A stretch of 11,835 bases of DNA, taken from contig CAYZZE010000071.1 in assembly GCA_964482845.1 (NCBI GenBank), positions 1-11,835 on the forward strand, in the 5' to 3' direction. This stretch comes from VGPI01 sp964482845 (lineage in GTDB: Bacteria; Cloacimonadota; Cloacimonadia; Cloacimonadales; Cloacimonadaceae). Below, one piece after another: positions 1 to 7,690 of the stretch. The notes below the pieces were generated by a model, which saw only the letters and a list, made by a program, of their open reading frames with translations, made no database searches and was not told where the DNA came from. Within the stretch, counting starts at the first letter, position 1; each line of letters starts with the position of its first letter. The position numbers were made by a program, and so were the translations under genes.

Positions 1-194
1 TCTTAGAGTTATTATTAGGGAGTTGCATTTACCCACTCGGTTTGAAAGAGAGCCAAAAAACAATATCGTCTATCCTTCCAGCGCAGTCAGTAATATGAAT
101 GACAGATAGTTTGGATACTCGTTGAGTCAACCGCTCTGATTTACTCAACGGTCTCAAGAAGGTTTAGATTCAAGCGGATAAGTGCTTTCTCCTG
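1..194. other. Intergenic DNA with one stem-loop, no gene seen
   Basis: I see no coding region or RNA gene here. The only structure is an 8-bp inverted repeat, CGTTGAGT at 120-127 and ACTCAACG at 143-150, around a 15-nt loop. The left arm also belongs to a small palindrome, GTTGAGTCAAC, at 121-131, so two alternative pairings are possible. No T-run follows on either strand, so it is not a convincing intrinsic terminator. The gene to the left lies outside the window. Confidence 0.5.
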
Positions 195-281
195 AGTTCT
201 CCCTGCTTCATAACCTTAGTATAACCTTACGGTCGTAAGGTTATACTAAGGTTATACTAAGGTTATCAAGCAAGGAGGACT
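195..281. repeat. Palindromic intergenic element, copy A
   Basis: The core is a perfect 21-bp inverted repeat (211-231 and 234-254) with a 2-nt centre. It is built from 11-bp tandem units of the type AACCTTAGTAT: two on the left and three on the right. The outer flanks (AGTTCTCCCTGCTT and AAGCAAGGAGGACT) are also imperfect inverted repeats of each other, so the whole 87 bp can fold back on itself. Positions 210-279 are identical, in reverse complement, to 10953-11022 at the other end of the window. There is no coding potential. It could be a MITE- or REP-like element, a protein-binding array or a cruciform. I cannot name its family. Confidence 0.9.
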
Positions 282-320
282 GTGTGATATTTCCTGATTT
301 TGTTTGAAACCACCGCCTAA

Positions 321-434
321 CATCTGATGCTGCTGGAAAACTCATCACATTCATCTGATGCTGCTGGAAAACTCATCACATTCATCTGATGGCGCTGGAA
401 AACTCATCACAATCATCTGATGACGCTGGAAAAC
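321..434. repeat. 31-bp tandem repeat, about 3.7 copies
   Basis: Units lie at 321-351, 352-382, 383-413 and 414-434 (partial). Units 1 and 2 are identical. Unit 3 differs at a few bases, and unit 4 matches for about 21 bases before diverging. Each full unit carries TGATG and CATCA as a short inverted repeat around about 13 nt. The units abut with no spacers, so this is not a CRISPR array. The 31-bp period is not a multiple of three, so it does not encode a repeated peptide. Confidence 0.93.
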
Positions 435-718
435 CGATTATGTTGCTTTTTCACAATCTCAATCTCTGTTGATCCCCGTATGTGCAAAGGTCCCATTCTT
501 ATAAAGGTGGCGCTGTCGAATAAGGGCGTCAAATCGTGCCAAGATAAATCATCAAGTTTAGGGGCACTACATTCGCCTACCGATGGGTTCTACCAACTCA
601 CAAGAAACCATAATTATATGTTATATATGGCATTGCAGTAATACTATGTTGAAACAATGTAGTGTATTTGGGCTCGAAATCGACACATCTGGGATATCAG
701 TGGAAGAGTTGGGTCAAC
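435..718. other. Intergenic DNA downstream of the rpoD operon, no intact gene
   Basis: No start codon with a Shine-Dalgarno and no recognisable protein were found. On the minus strand a frame without stops runs from 589 to the TGA at 413-415. Its translation is fairly protein-like (it contains DLSWHDLTPLF), but it has no convincing start and its last codons come from the 31-bp repeat. It may be the decayed end of a gene or chance. The opposite-strand frame over the same bases also lacks a ribosome binding site. Confidence 0.4.
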
Positions 719-741
719 AAAAAAGCAAGCCGGGGTTTGCT
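719..741 (-). terminator. Intrinsic terminator of the rpsU-to-rpoD operon
   Basis: Read on the minus strand, AGCAA, an 8-nt GC-rich loop and TTGCT are followed directly by a T-run (719-723). The hairpin begins about 34 nt after the rpoD stop codon, where an operon terminator is expected. The stem is only 5 bp, with possible extra pairing inside the loop, so strength is uncertain. Confidence 0.65.
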
Positions 742-774
742 CTCGTTCATAGTTAGAATCCGGATGGGAAGTCA

Positions 775-2514
775 TTATTTGATATGGAAGTTATCCAAAA
801 ACTGTTGCAGGATAATAGCGCGGGTGGGGTGGCGCAGTTTTTTTAGGGCTTTGTCCTCTATCTGGCGGATGCGTTCTCGGGTTACCTGGATGATCTTGCC
901 TACTTCCTCCAGGGTGCGCCGGTAGCCGTCGTCGATGCCGAAACGTAATCTGATGACGCGTTCTTCGCGGGAGGTAAGTGTTTTAAGAACGTCGTCCACT
1001 TGTTTTTTAAGGAGTCCTCGTTCCGCCAGCCGTTCTGGAGAAATGATTGTTCTGTCTTCGATGAAGTCGCCGAGGATGCTATCTTCGCTGTCATGTCCGA
1101 TGGGTTTGTCGAGGGACACCGGTTCTTTGGTAATGGACAGGATGTTTTTAACCTTTTCGACGTTTATCTCCAGGGCTTCGGCGATCTCTTCCGGATAGGG
1201 TTCGCGTCCCAATTTTTGCATCAGGCGGCGGCTGGTGCGGTTGATCTTGTTGATCGATTCGATCATGTGGACGGGAATACGGATCGTGCGTGCCTGGTCG
1301 GCGATGGAGCGGGTGATCGCCTGGCGGATCCACCAGGTAGCGTAGGTGCTGAATTTATAGCCCTTACGATAGTCATACTTCTCCACGGCGCGCATCAGCC
1401 CTGTATTGCCTTCTTGGATGAGGTCGAGGAATTCGATACCCCGGTTGTTGTAACGCTTGGCGATGCTGATAACGAGACGGACATTGGCTTCGATCATCTC
1501 GTTTTGGGCACGTTCTTTGATTTGTTCGGCGCGTTCGATCTCACGCAGGAGGAAGACGAGTTCGCTACCGGTCATACGTGTCTCCAGTTCGACGCGACGG
1601 ATCTTTCTTCGGGCATTTTTGATCTTGCGCAGGGTCTCGATGAATACACTGGGATCCATCTTGGTTTCTTTTTGGACGTCTTCAAAATCCTCGTCAGATT
1701 TCTTGGCGCGTCTGCCGTAAGTGCATATTTCATCAATTGTATAGCGTTTGATACGGGTAAGCTCTGTGATGCTGCGCCTGCTTTCTTCGATACGGTCAAC
1801 CAAACTTCGGATACGGTAAGCCATCCGCTTGATCAGTTTGTCGTTAAAACCCAATTGGGAAAATGTGCTGATCAATTGATTGCGCAGTTCATCGATTTCC
1901 ACTTGGCGGTTAGCGGTGCCGGTCTCGTCAAAGTCGCAGTTATCGAGGATTGTACCGATTTTATCGAGCGTAACTTCATTTTGTTTCAGGATTTCGCGGA
2001 ATTTATCGATCTGGCGGCCGTCCTGATTCTTGTCGATCCAGGTTCCCAGATCCACTTTGAAGATCTGATCAAGGCGGACGCGTCTTTCACGGTAGCGATG
2101 CAGGAAGTTATACATTTCGCGCAGGGTGCTGCCGGATTTGAAAACATTCTGATTGATCATCCGTTGGTAGGTCTCGATCTTTTTGGCGACGCGAATCTCG
2201 CCTTCCCGGTCGAGCAGAGGGACTCTGCCCATTTCTCGGAGATACATTCTGACGGGGTCATCGTAATAGCGTTTGGTCTTAAATTCTCTGGGTGCCGGGC
2301 TTTTTCGGATCGATAATGCTCCTTTTACCACCCTTTTTTCGGTTTCGTCGATGATTTCGATCCCTTCTTGTCCGAGGTCAAAGATGATATCCTCCACCTT
2401 GTCGAGGATAAAGGGGCTGCTGGGTAGATTGTCGTTTATTTGTTTGAAAGTAATATACCCGGTTTCTCTGCCCATCTCGATCAGTTTTTTCAAACACTCG
2501 TTATAAGTTATCAT
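775..2514 (-). CDS. rpoD: RNA polymerase primary sigma factor RpoD (sigma-70)
   Basis: This is the housekeeping sigma factor, which directs core RNA polymerase to -35/-10 promoters and melts them. The 579-residue product has a region 1.1-like N-terminus (about 1-60) and region 1.2 with DDPVRMYLREMG (85-96). A long non-conserved region (about 110-330) follows, then region 2 (342-412) with DLIQEGNTGLMRAVEKYDY and the -10-binding helix KFSTYATWWIRQAITR. Region 3 starts near HMIES, and region 4 with the -35-binding helix-turn-helix VTRERIRQIEDKALKKLRHP spans about 513-565. These match group 1 sigma factors closely. The ATG is preceded by AGGAG overlapping the dnaG stop codon, 8 nt upstream, so translation is probably coupled. 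It is the last gene of the operon, followed by an intrinsic terminator. No anomaly was seen. Confidence 0.98.
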   Translation of the reverse strand: MITYNECLKKLIEMGRETGYITFKQINDNLPSSPFILDKVEDIIFDLGQEGIEIIDETEKRVVKGALSIRKSPAPREFKTKRYYDDPVRMYLREMGRVPLLDREGEIRVAKKIETYQRMINQNVFKSGSTLREMYNFLHRYRERRVRLDQIFKVDLGTWIDKNQDGRQIDKFREILKQNEVTLDKIGTILDNCDFDETGTANRQVEIDELRNQLISTFSQLGFNDKLIKRMAYRIRSLVDRIEESRRSITELTRIKRYTIDEICTYGRRAKKSDEDFEDVQKETKMDPSVFIETLRKIKNARRKIRRVELETRMTGSELVFLLREIERAEQIKERAQNEMIEANVRLVISIAKRYNNRGIEFLDLIQEGNTGLMRAVEKYDYRKGYKFSTYATWWIRQAITRSIADQARTIRIPVHMIESINKINRTSRRLMQKLGREPYPEEIAEALEINVEKVKNILSITKEPVSLDKPIGHDSEDSILGDFIEDRTIISPERLAERGLLKKQVDDVLKTLTSREERVIRLRFGIDDGYRRTLEEVGKIIQVTRERIRQIEDKALKKLRHPTRAIILQQFLDNFHIK

Positions 2515-2522
2515 CAGGTCTC

Positions 2523-4250
2523 CTAATCTTGGTTATCATATAGGGGTGTGGTTATGACTGCCTTGGTCATTTGACGATACTGTCGCATCAGAGATTGTTT
2601 TTGCTTGAGGAGTGCCGGATCATGTGTCTCTTTGATCTTGTTGTCCAGTTTCCCGATGTCATGCTCAAGTTTACGGACAATTACCTGATTCAAGGTATCT
2701 TCAAAGCGCATATCCGGTAATTCTGCAAAAAGCAGATCTGCTATCCGCTGTTTTAGCTCCGTCTTGTGCTCAATCTCTGCCAGCAATTGCGCTGGTTCGG
2801 CGATCTCACAGGACCTGTCCTTTTCACATAGATATTTAAAAATCTGGCGGTATTCACCATCGAAAAAGTAATCCTCAGTAAGGCGTTCGGCAAACACATT
2901 ATAACTGGTTTTATCTTTTAGCGCCAGTATTATTATGTAGCGTTCTTCGATATACTCCTGAAGCGTATACCTCTGAGACCCGCCAACCGCTTGCGGAGTG
3001 CTGAGTTTTAGTTTGCTCAGAAGCGAATTCTCGTTTACCCGGAATGCTTCGGCGATGTTTTTTACCCAATCTCGCCGGATGATCCCGTCCTTGATATTTC
3101 GTACAGCATCGAGGATTTGGGCGATGCGTTCGGCTTTGGATATCTCCAGGGCTTCATTTTCGGCGATATACTCGGGCAAACTGCGCGCCTGTCCGATTAG
3201 ATCCAGCATTTTTTGATTTCCTGATTCCAGGAGAAAGGTATCTGGATCCTGATCTTCCGGCAAGACCACGATGTAGGGAGTCAGACCTTTACTCAAAGCC
3301 AGCAGGGCAGATCGAGCCGCTGCTTTCTGGCCTGCCTTGTCGCCATCATAGAGCATAAAGATATTATTGGCATATCGCGCCAAGAGGTAGATCTGATCAT
3401 CTGTCAGAGCGGTTCCCAAGGTGGCAACGCACCCGGGAATACCTGCCTCATAGAGCCTCAGGAAATCAAAGTAGCCCTCACAGATGACCGCTCTTCCCGT
3501 CTTTGCGATCTCATACTTTGTCTTGAATAGCCCGTATAACTCTTTGCCCTTGGTATAAATCTCGGTTCCGGGCGAATTGATGTATTTGCTCAATTCCTTG
3601 TCGCCGGACAGCGTCCTACCTCCGAAAGCGACCACCTCGCCGATGTGGTTGTGGATGGGAAACATCAAGCGGTTGCGGAACTGATCGATGAGATTGCCGC
3701 CGACCAGGGCGAAGAGTCCGGAGCTCTTGAGCAGATCTGTCCCATAACCCTCTTTGAGCAGGTGGTTAACGAGTCCTTTCTGACTGTCCAGGGCAAATCC
3801 GATCTCCAGCGCTTTTGCCGTATCGGGACTGATCTCCCGCTCCTGAAGATAGTCCAGGACATGCTTGCCAAAGGCGAATAAATTGCCGCCAAAGTGTTCT
3901 TTGGCGCTTTTATAGACTTGCAGGAGTTGATCCCGTTGGGTGGAGACGGTCTTTGTCCTATCGCGGTCAGGGATGGCAATACCTGCTCTTTGTGCCAGTT
4001 TTTTGACCGCCTCAATGAAACTGAGATGCTCATAGTCCTGCACAAAACTGATGACGTTCCCTGCCTTGCCGCAGGCAAAACACTTGAAGATCTGCTTGGG
4101 TTCACTCACATGGAGCGATGGATGTGTGTCATTATGAAATGGACATATCCCGCGCCAATTGGATCCGACTCTTTTAAGCGGCTGGTAGGAGCGGATCACG
4201 TCCACGATATCATTGCTGCGTCGTATTTCTTCGATTAATGTACTGTCCAT
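2523..4250 (-). CDS. dnaG: DNA primase DnaG
   Basis: DnaG synthesises the RNA primers for lagging-strand replication, working with the replicative helicase. The 575-residue length is usual for bacterial primases. The N-terminal zinc-binding domain shows CPFH (C36, H39) and CFAC (C57, C60). The RNA-polymerase core follows, with a TOPRIM fold from about 251: EGYFDFLRLYEAGIPGCVA carries the catalytic Glu258, and YDGDKAG carries the metal-binding Asp302 and Asp304. The C-terminal 140 residues correspond to the poorly conserved helicase-interaction domain and are not diagnostic. The ATG lies 7 nt after the mutS2 stop, and the sequence TGAGGA serves as both stop and Shine-Dalgarno, suggesting translational coupling. 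The rpoD start follows 8 nt downstream. No key residue is missing. Confidence 0.98.
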   Translation of the reverse strand: MDSTLIEEIRRSNDIVDVIRSYQPLKRVGSNWRGICPFHNDTHPSLHVSEPKQIFKCFACGKAGNVISFVQDYEHLSFIEAVKKLAQRAGIAIPDRDRTKTVSTQRDQLLQVYKSAKEHFGGNLFAFGKHVLDYLQEREISPDTAKALEIGFALDSQKGLVNHLLKEGYGTDLLKSSGLFALVGGNLIDQFRNRLMFPIHNHIGEVVAFGGRTLSGDKELSKYINSPGTEIYTKGKELYGLFKTKYEIAKTGRAVICEGYFDFLRLYEAGIPGCVATLGTALTDDQIYLLARYANNIFMLYDGDKAGQKAAARSALLALSKGLTPYIVVLPEDQDPDTFLLESGNQKMLDLIGQARSLPEYIAENEALEISKAERIAQILDAVRNIKDGIIRRDWVKNIAEAFRVNENSLLSKLKLSTPQAVGGSQRYTLQEYIEERYIIILALKDKTSYNVFAERLTEDYFFDGEYRQIFKYLCEKDRSCEIAEPAQLLAEIEHKTELKQRIADLLFAELPDMRFEDTLNQVIVRKLEHDIGKLDNKIKETHDPALLKQKQSLMRQYRQMTKAVITTPLYDNQD

Positions 4251-4257
4251 GCCGTCC

Positions 4258-6627
4258 TCACAAGGTCACGACCGTTACACCGCTGCCACCGGCGTCATAG
4301 GATGCCGTGGCGATCTCTTTGACTTGTGGTTTCTTTTGCAGGTAGTTACGCACTTTTGTCCGCAGAGCTCCAGTTCCTTTGCCATGCACGATCCGCAGTT
4401 TGTGCAAGCCGGCGAGCGTGGCGTTGTCAATGAATTCGTCCAGCATGCTCTGTGCTTCGTCAAAGGTCAGCCCCAATAATTTGAGTTCAAATTTTGCTGC
4501 CACCGGCGCAATGCGGTGGTAAGCCACCTGCCTGATCGTATCAGTGGGTTCCTGCTCAAATTCAAAGATCTGGTCTGCGGTGGTCTTGAAAGTGATGCCG
4601 TTCATATCTACCACCACTTCATCATTCTTGATCTCCAAGACAATGCCATCGGTCTCAAAACTGGCGATCCAAACGCGGTCACCGGGTTTGGGTTTGAAAA
4701 TGCGTTTCAGGTTTTGCGGCTGCAATTCTTTGTGTTTTTGGCTCAGATCCTGGCGCTGGGCGTTAAGATCCCGCATCTTGCGTTCGGTGAGGACTTTTTT
4801 GTCCTTGCGGTCAAGGTGGCGGATCTCATCCAGTTCCTGCTGCAGTTTTTTCTGATATCTGACCAATTCCTCTTCCAATTCCCGATACATCTTCCGTTTG
4901 CGTTCTTTGATCTCTTGTTCCAGCCGTTGGGATTTGTCCTCAAATTCTTGTGCCCGTGCCTGCAGATTCCGGGTCTGCAATTGATACCGATAGATCTCTT
5001 GCGCCAATTGTATCTTTTGATTCTGCAGTTTCTGGAGCAATTCGGTAAATTCGATGTTCTGGCTGCCGCAGAGCGATTTTGCCCGCTCGATCAATTCGGT
5101 GCCCAACCCCAGTGCCGCTGCGACTTCGATGGCATAACTGTCGCCGGGCAAACCACGCACAAAACTATATGTCGGCAGCATCGATCCGCGATCAAACTGC
5201 ATCGAGGCATTTTGACAGCCTGGAGTGGTCTCGGCAAAGACTTTCAGCGCAGTGTAATGGGTGGTGACGATCCCTTTTACGCCGCGGGTAACAAAGCGTT
5301 CCACAAAGACCTGTGCCAATGCCGAGCCCTGTTGCGGATCGGTGGCGGCGCCGATCTCATCGATCAAAACCAAAGACGCCTCATCGCAAAGATCCATCAT
5401 GTTCCGTATTTTGCATAGATGCGAGGAAAAGGTGCTCAGCGCATTCTCGATTGATTGATCATCTCCGATATCGGCAAAGACCCTGGAATAGATCCCGATC
5501 TCGCTGGTATCATCGACCGGAACCGGGATCCCGGTCATCGCCATCAGAGTCAATAGACCCACCGCTTTGAGCAAAACCGTTTTACCCCCGGTATTGGGAC
5601 CGCTGAGAACCACAAAGCCATTATTGCCAACCAATTCGATATCAAAGGGGATCACTGCCTTCCGATCCTTCAGGTGCAGGATCAGAAGCGGATGCCTTGC
5701 GCCCCGGAGTTTCAGAGATGGCTCCGCCAGGATCCGGGGAACCACCGCTTTGAGGTTGCGTCCCATTCTGCCAATGGCAAAACGCTTGTCAAATTCTGCC
5801 AGAAGACTCGTATTCCTTAGTATCTCTTCGCCGTGCTGTCTGATCTGCCGGGTATATTCGCAAAAGATCCGGTGGATCTCTTGTTTTTCTTCTTGTTTAA
5901 TGATCTGAAGTTGGTTATTCAGCGGCACCACGGCTTCCGGCTCCATAAAGAGGGTGGCTTTACTGCCTGAGACGCCTTGCACGATCCCTTTGACCGAACC
6001 GCCCGCACTTTCCTTGATCGGCAGGACATAACGGTCATCGCGTTGCGTAACGTATTTATCCTGAAGGACATGTTCATAGCGATTGTCCTGGATCATTGCC
6101 TGCAGCGTCTTTTGGATCTGTCCTCTCAGGGCTACGGTTTGCTTGCGGATCCGGCGCAATTCGGCTGATGCGCTGTCCTGCACTTCGCCTTCTGCATCGA
6201 AGATCTCATTATAGCGGCGGCAGATCTCGGGTAAGGGCACGATCTCGCCCAATCTCTCATACAACAGAGGTGCGTCCTGGACGAGGGGACGGCGGGCATA
6301 TAGGGAATCGGCGGCAAGGGTGTTATGATAGATTAGCAGGAATTCCTCATGACCCATTACGTTAAATTCCGTTCCGTTGAACAGATGATCGATCCAGCTT
6401 ACCGCTCCGAAATCGGGATCGATCCCCGCTTCCAGACACTGCTGCACTGCGAAATTGAGGTTCAATTCATTCTCTATCAGTTCCTTGTCGCGCAAAGGGC
6501 GAAGCGTGCCCGCTGCGCATACCCCGATCTCACTATGACATAATGCCCCGATCTGGCTTATGATCTTGTCATATTCCAGATCGCGATGACTCTCCTCCAG
6601 TGCGGCGGTCTTTGTCTGTGTTTCCAA
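4258..6627 (-). CDS. mutS2: MutS2 family ATPase/nuclease
   Basis: MutS2 proteins lack the mismatch-binding domain of MutS. In other species they act in recombination control or in splitting collided ribosomes. The 789-residue product has a core/lever region (about 1-330), Walker A GPNTGGKT (343-350), the ABC-type segment STFSSH (398-403) and Walker B LVLIDEIG (419-426). A charged coiled coil (about 520-640), a KOW-like segment (about 645-690) and a C-terminal Smr domain (about 711-789) with HGKGTGALR follow. The usual LDLRG motif at the start of the Smr domain reads LKLLG here, losing the conserved Asp and Arg. The start is TTG, 6 nt after the cvpA stop. It lacks a well-spaced Shine-Dalgarno, so coupled translation is likely. 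An alternative start within the first 15 residues cannot be excluded. Confidence 0.95.
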   Translation of the reverse strand: METQTKTAALEESHRDLEYDKIISQIGALCHSEIGVCAAGTLRPLRDKELIENELNLNFAVQQCLEAGIDPDFGAVSWIDHLFNGTEFNVMGHEEFLLIYHNTLAADSLYARRPLVQDAPLLYERLGEIVPLPEICRRYNEIFDAEGEVQDSASAELRRIRKQTVALRGQIQKTLQAMIQDNRYEHVLQDKYVTQRDDRYVLPIKESAGGSVKGIVQGVSGSKATLFMEPEAVVPLNNQLQIIKQEEKQEIHRIFCEYTRQIRQHGEEILRNTSLLAEFDKRFAIGRMGRNLKAVVPRILAEPSLKLRGARHPLLILHLKDRKAVIPFDIELVGNNGFVVLSGPNTGGKTVLLKAVGLLTLMAMTGIPVPVDDTSEIGIYSRVFADIGDDQSIENALSTFSSHLCKIRNMMDLCDEASLVLIDEIGAATDPQQGSALAQVFVERFVTRGVKGIVTTHYTALKVFAETTPGCQNASMQFDRGSMLPTYSFVRGLPGDSYAIEVAAALGLGTELIERAKSLCGSQNIEFTELLQKLQNQKIQLAQEIYRYQLQTRNLQARAQEFEDKSQRLEQEIKERKRKMYRELEEELVRYQKKLQQELDEIRHLDRKDKKVLTERKMRDLNAQRQDLSQKHKELQPQNLKRIFKPKPGDRVWIASFETDGIVLEIKNDEVVVDMNGITFKTTADQIFEFEQEPTDTIRQVAYHRIAPVAAKFELKLLGLTFDEAQSMLDEFIDNATLAGLHKLRIVHGKGTGALRTKVRNYLQKKPQVKEIATASYDAGGSGVTVVTL

Positions 6628-6633
6628 GGCGAT

Positions 6634-7158
6634 TTACTGTTTCTCCGTTCCTTCTTGGGAAAACTGAGCGAGGCGCACTTTTGCGGCAAGATCCCAACGG
6701 ATCAGGGCTTCTTGTTTTATGACCTCTACGGCTGAATAGACGCGATGCTTGACGGGGTCTTTCAATCTGGCACGAGCCGAGGGGATGTAATCAATGATCA
6801 AAGTGAACACGATCACGATTCCCAGCCCACACAGCAATCCAAAAAAGCCGCCCAGGATCCGGTTGATAAAACTCAGATTCCAAATCATCATCGTCCGCTC
6901 GACCAATGATCGCACTATCCGGGTGATCAGATAGACGAATACAAAAAACAATAAGAGGCCGACGACCCATGCCATAAATTCATTGAAGCCAAACTTATTG
7001 ATCAGCGCGCTTTTGACCAGTGGGAAAAAGTGACCGACCAGAAAGAACACCGCCACTATCCCTGACAGGTTCAACAGCATGCCGACCAAACCGCGCCTCA
7101 GTCCCTGCCACACCGCCAATACCAAAAAGATCGCGATCAACCAATCAATCATGCCCAT
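6634..7158 (-). CDS. cvpA: CvpA family inner-membrane protein
   Basis: CvpA proteins are small polytopic inner-membrane proteins, named for colicin V production and linked in various bacteria to envelope homeostasis. Their biochemical role is not settled. The 174-residue product shows four hydrophobic segments, at about 4-20, 23-46, 61-80 and 102-124. The family-typical NRILGGFFGLLCGLGIVIVF at the start of the fourth is followed by a polar cytosolic tail. The frame extends six codons upstream to 7176, but those codons contain the AAGGAG Shine-Dalgarno, which sits 7 nt before the ATG at 7156-7158, so I place the start there. The mutS2 start follows 6 nt after the stop. Next to mutS2 is a common position for cvpA. 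Confidence 0.9.
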   Translation of the reverse strand: MGMIDWLIAIFLVLAVWQGLRRGLVGMLLNLSGIVAVFFLVGHFFPLVKSALINKFGFNEFMAWVVGLLLFFVFVYLITRIVRSLVERTMMIWNLSFINRILGGFFGLLCGLGIVIVFTLIIDYIPSARARLKDPVKHRVYSAVEVIKQEALIRWDLAAKVRLAQFSQEGTEKQ

Positions 7159-7198
7159 GATCCAACTCCTTTGCAATGTCCAACTATTGGGTTATCAG

Positions 7199-7253
7199 GT
7201 TGCCATACAAATGGCCATGACCCCGCTTACGCTGGGCAAACGGGGTCGGCAAC
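7199..7253 (-). promoter_or_regulatory. Structured RNA element in the rpsU-cvpA gap
   Basis: The 209-nt gap between rpsU and cvpA (7159-7367) has no convincing gene. On the minus strand it can form nested pairs: GTTGCC (7253-7248) with GGCAAC (7204-7199), and GACCCCG (7247-7241) with CGGGGTC (7225-7219). The unpaired stretch on one side contains the palindrome ATGGCCAT. No T-run follows, so it is not an intrinsic terminator. In Escherichia coli the rpsU-dnaG gap holds a partial terminator and an RNA-processing site that lower downstream expression. A similar role here is inference. A 25-codon frame crosses the region but lacks a Shine-Dalgarno. Confidence 0.4.
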
Positions 7254-7367
7254 ATCATCATCTATACCACCAAGGATATCGATCGGGCTCGTCACCACAG
7301 GCCGTTTTCCTCGGCTATGGATTACTGCTGAAAGTGCTCAAACCCATCTTGCGCTATACAGGCGCAC

Positions 7368-7574
7368 CTATTTCATATAGCGCTGTATCTTGCGCTGGGC
7401 TTTGAGCATCTTACGCCGTGACGCATTTTCTTCTCGCTTGCGACGAACGCTTGGCTTTTCATACGCCTGATGCTTCTTGATCTCAGAGAGCACAGCCGCT
7501 TTTTCACATTTCTTCTTGAATCGCTTCAATAAAATGTCAAATGGCTCATTGTCTTTGGCTACTACTGTCGGCAA
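7368..7574 (-). CDS. rpsU: 30S ribosomal protein S21
   Basis: S21 is a small basic protein of the 30S platform, near the anti-Shine-Dalgarno end of 16S rRNA, and helps initiation. The 68-residue product has the family features: an N-terminal MPTVVAKDNEPFD, the basic helix LLKRFKKKCEKAAVLSEIKK and a Lys/Arg-rich tail with KPSVRRKREENASRRK. The start codon is TTG at 7572-7574. It is chosen because S21 proteins begin at this Pro-Thr-Val position, a GGTGGTGAT ribosome binding site lies just upstream, and the next upstream codon (GTA) follows a stop (TAG). The gene heads the operon leading to cvpA, mutS2, dnaG and rpoD. Confidence 0.96.
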   Translation of the reverse strand: MPTVVAKDNEPFDILLKRFKKKCEKAAVLSEIKKHQAYEKPSVRRKREENASRRKMLKAQRKIQRYMK

Positions 7575-7612
7575 CTACATCACCACCTTTTTTTCATAAT
7601 TTCTCGAGGATC

Positions 7613-7641
7613 ACAGATTCTAACCACCGCTTTATTGTCAA
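7613..7641 (-). promoter_or_regulatory. Candidate promoter of the rpsU operon
   Basis: On the minus strand TTGACA (7641-7636), preceded by TC, lies about 62 nt upstream of the rpsU start. At 17-nt spacing the -10 would be ATCTGT, which is weak. TAGAAT (7622-7617) overlaps it and would fit an upstream -35 TTGTCT with an 18-nt spacer. The location and the -35 match support a promoter, but the exact -10 is uncertain. Confidence 0.45.
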
Positions 7642-7690
7642 GACAAAACGCAGAACCTCAGATCCCCACGAATCTGCCCGGCTTGTCTCT

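Noticed and set aside
321..434. Possible CRISPR array
   Set aside because: The 31-bp units abut directly with no spacers, and no cas genes are present.
420..641. 73-codon plus-strand frame after the tandem repeat
   Set aside because: Its start codon lies inside the repeat, there is no Shine-Dalgarno, and there is no recognisable family.
1000..2316. 438-codon open frame on the plus strand opposite rpoD
   Set aside because: It is entirely antisense to rpoD, whose motifs are unmistakable. The frame has no recognisable family motifs, so it is a composition shadow.
4516..5418. 300-codon open frame on the plus strand opposite mutS2
   Set aside because: It is antisense to the Walker B, coiled-coil and KOW regions of mutS2. 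Its Leu/Phe-rich sequence mirrors the coiled-coil codons.
7159..7176. Six-codon N-terminal extension of cvpA
   Set aside because: The extension contains the AAGGAG Shine-Dalgarno itself. The internal ATG at 7158 is correctly spaced from it and begins the family-like membrane segment.
7176..7251. 25-codon minus-strand frame in the rpsU-cvpA gap
   Set aside because: It has three consecutive ATGs but no Shine-Dalgarno. The region is better explained by its nested base pairing, and I know no matching small protein.
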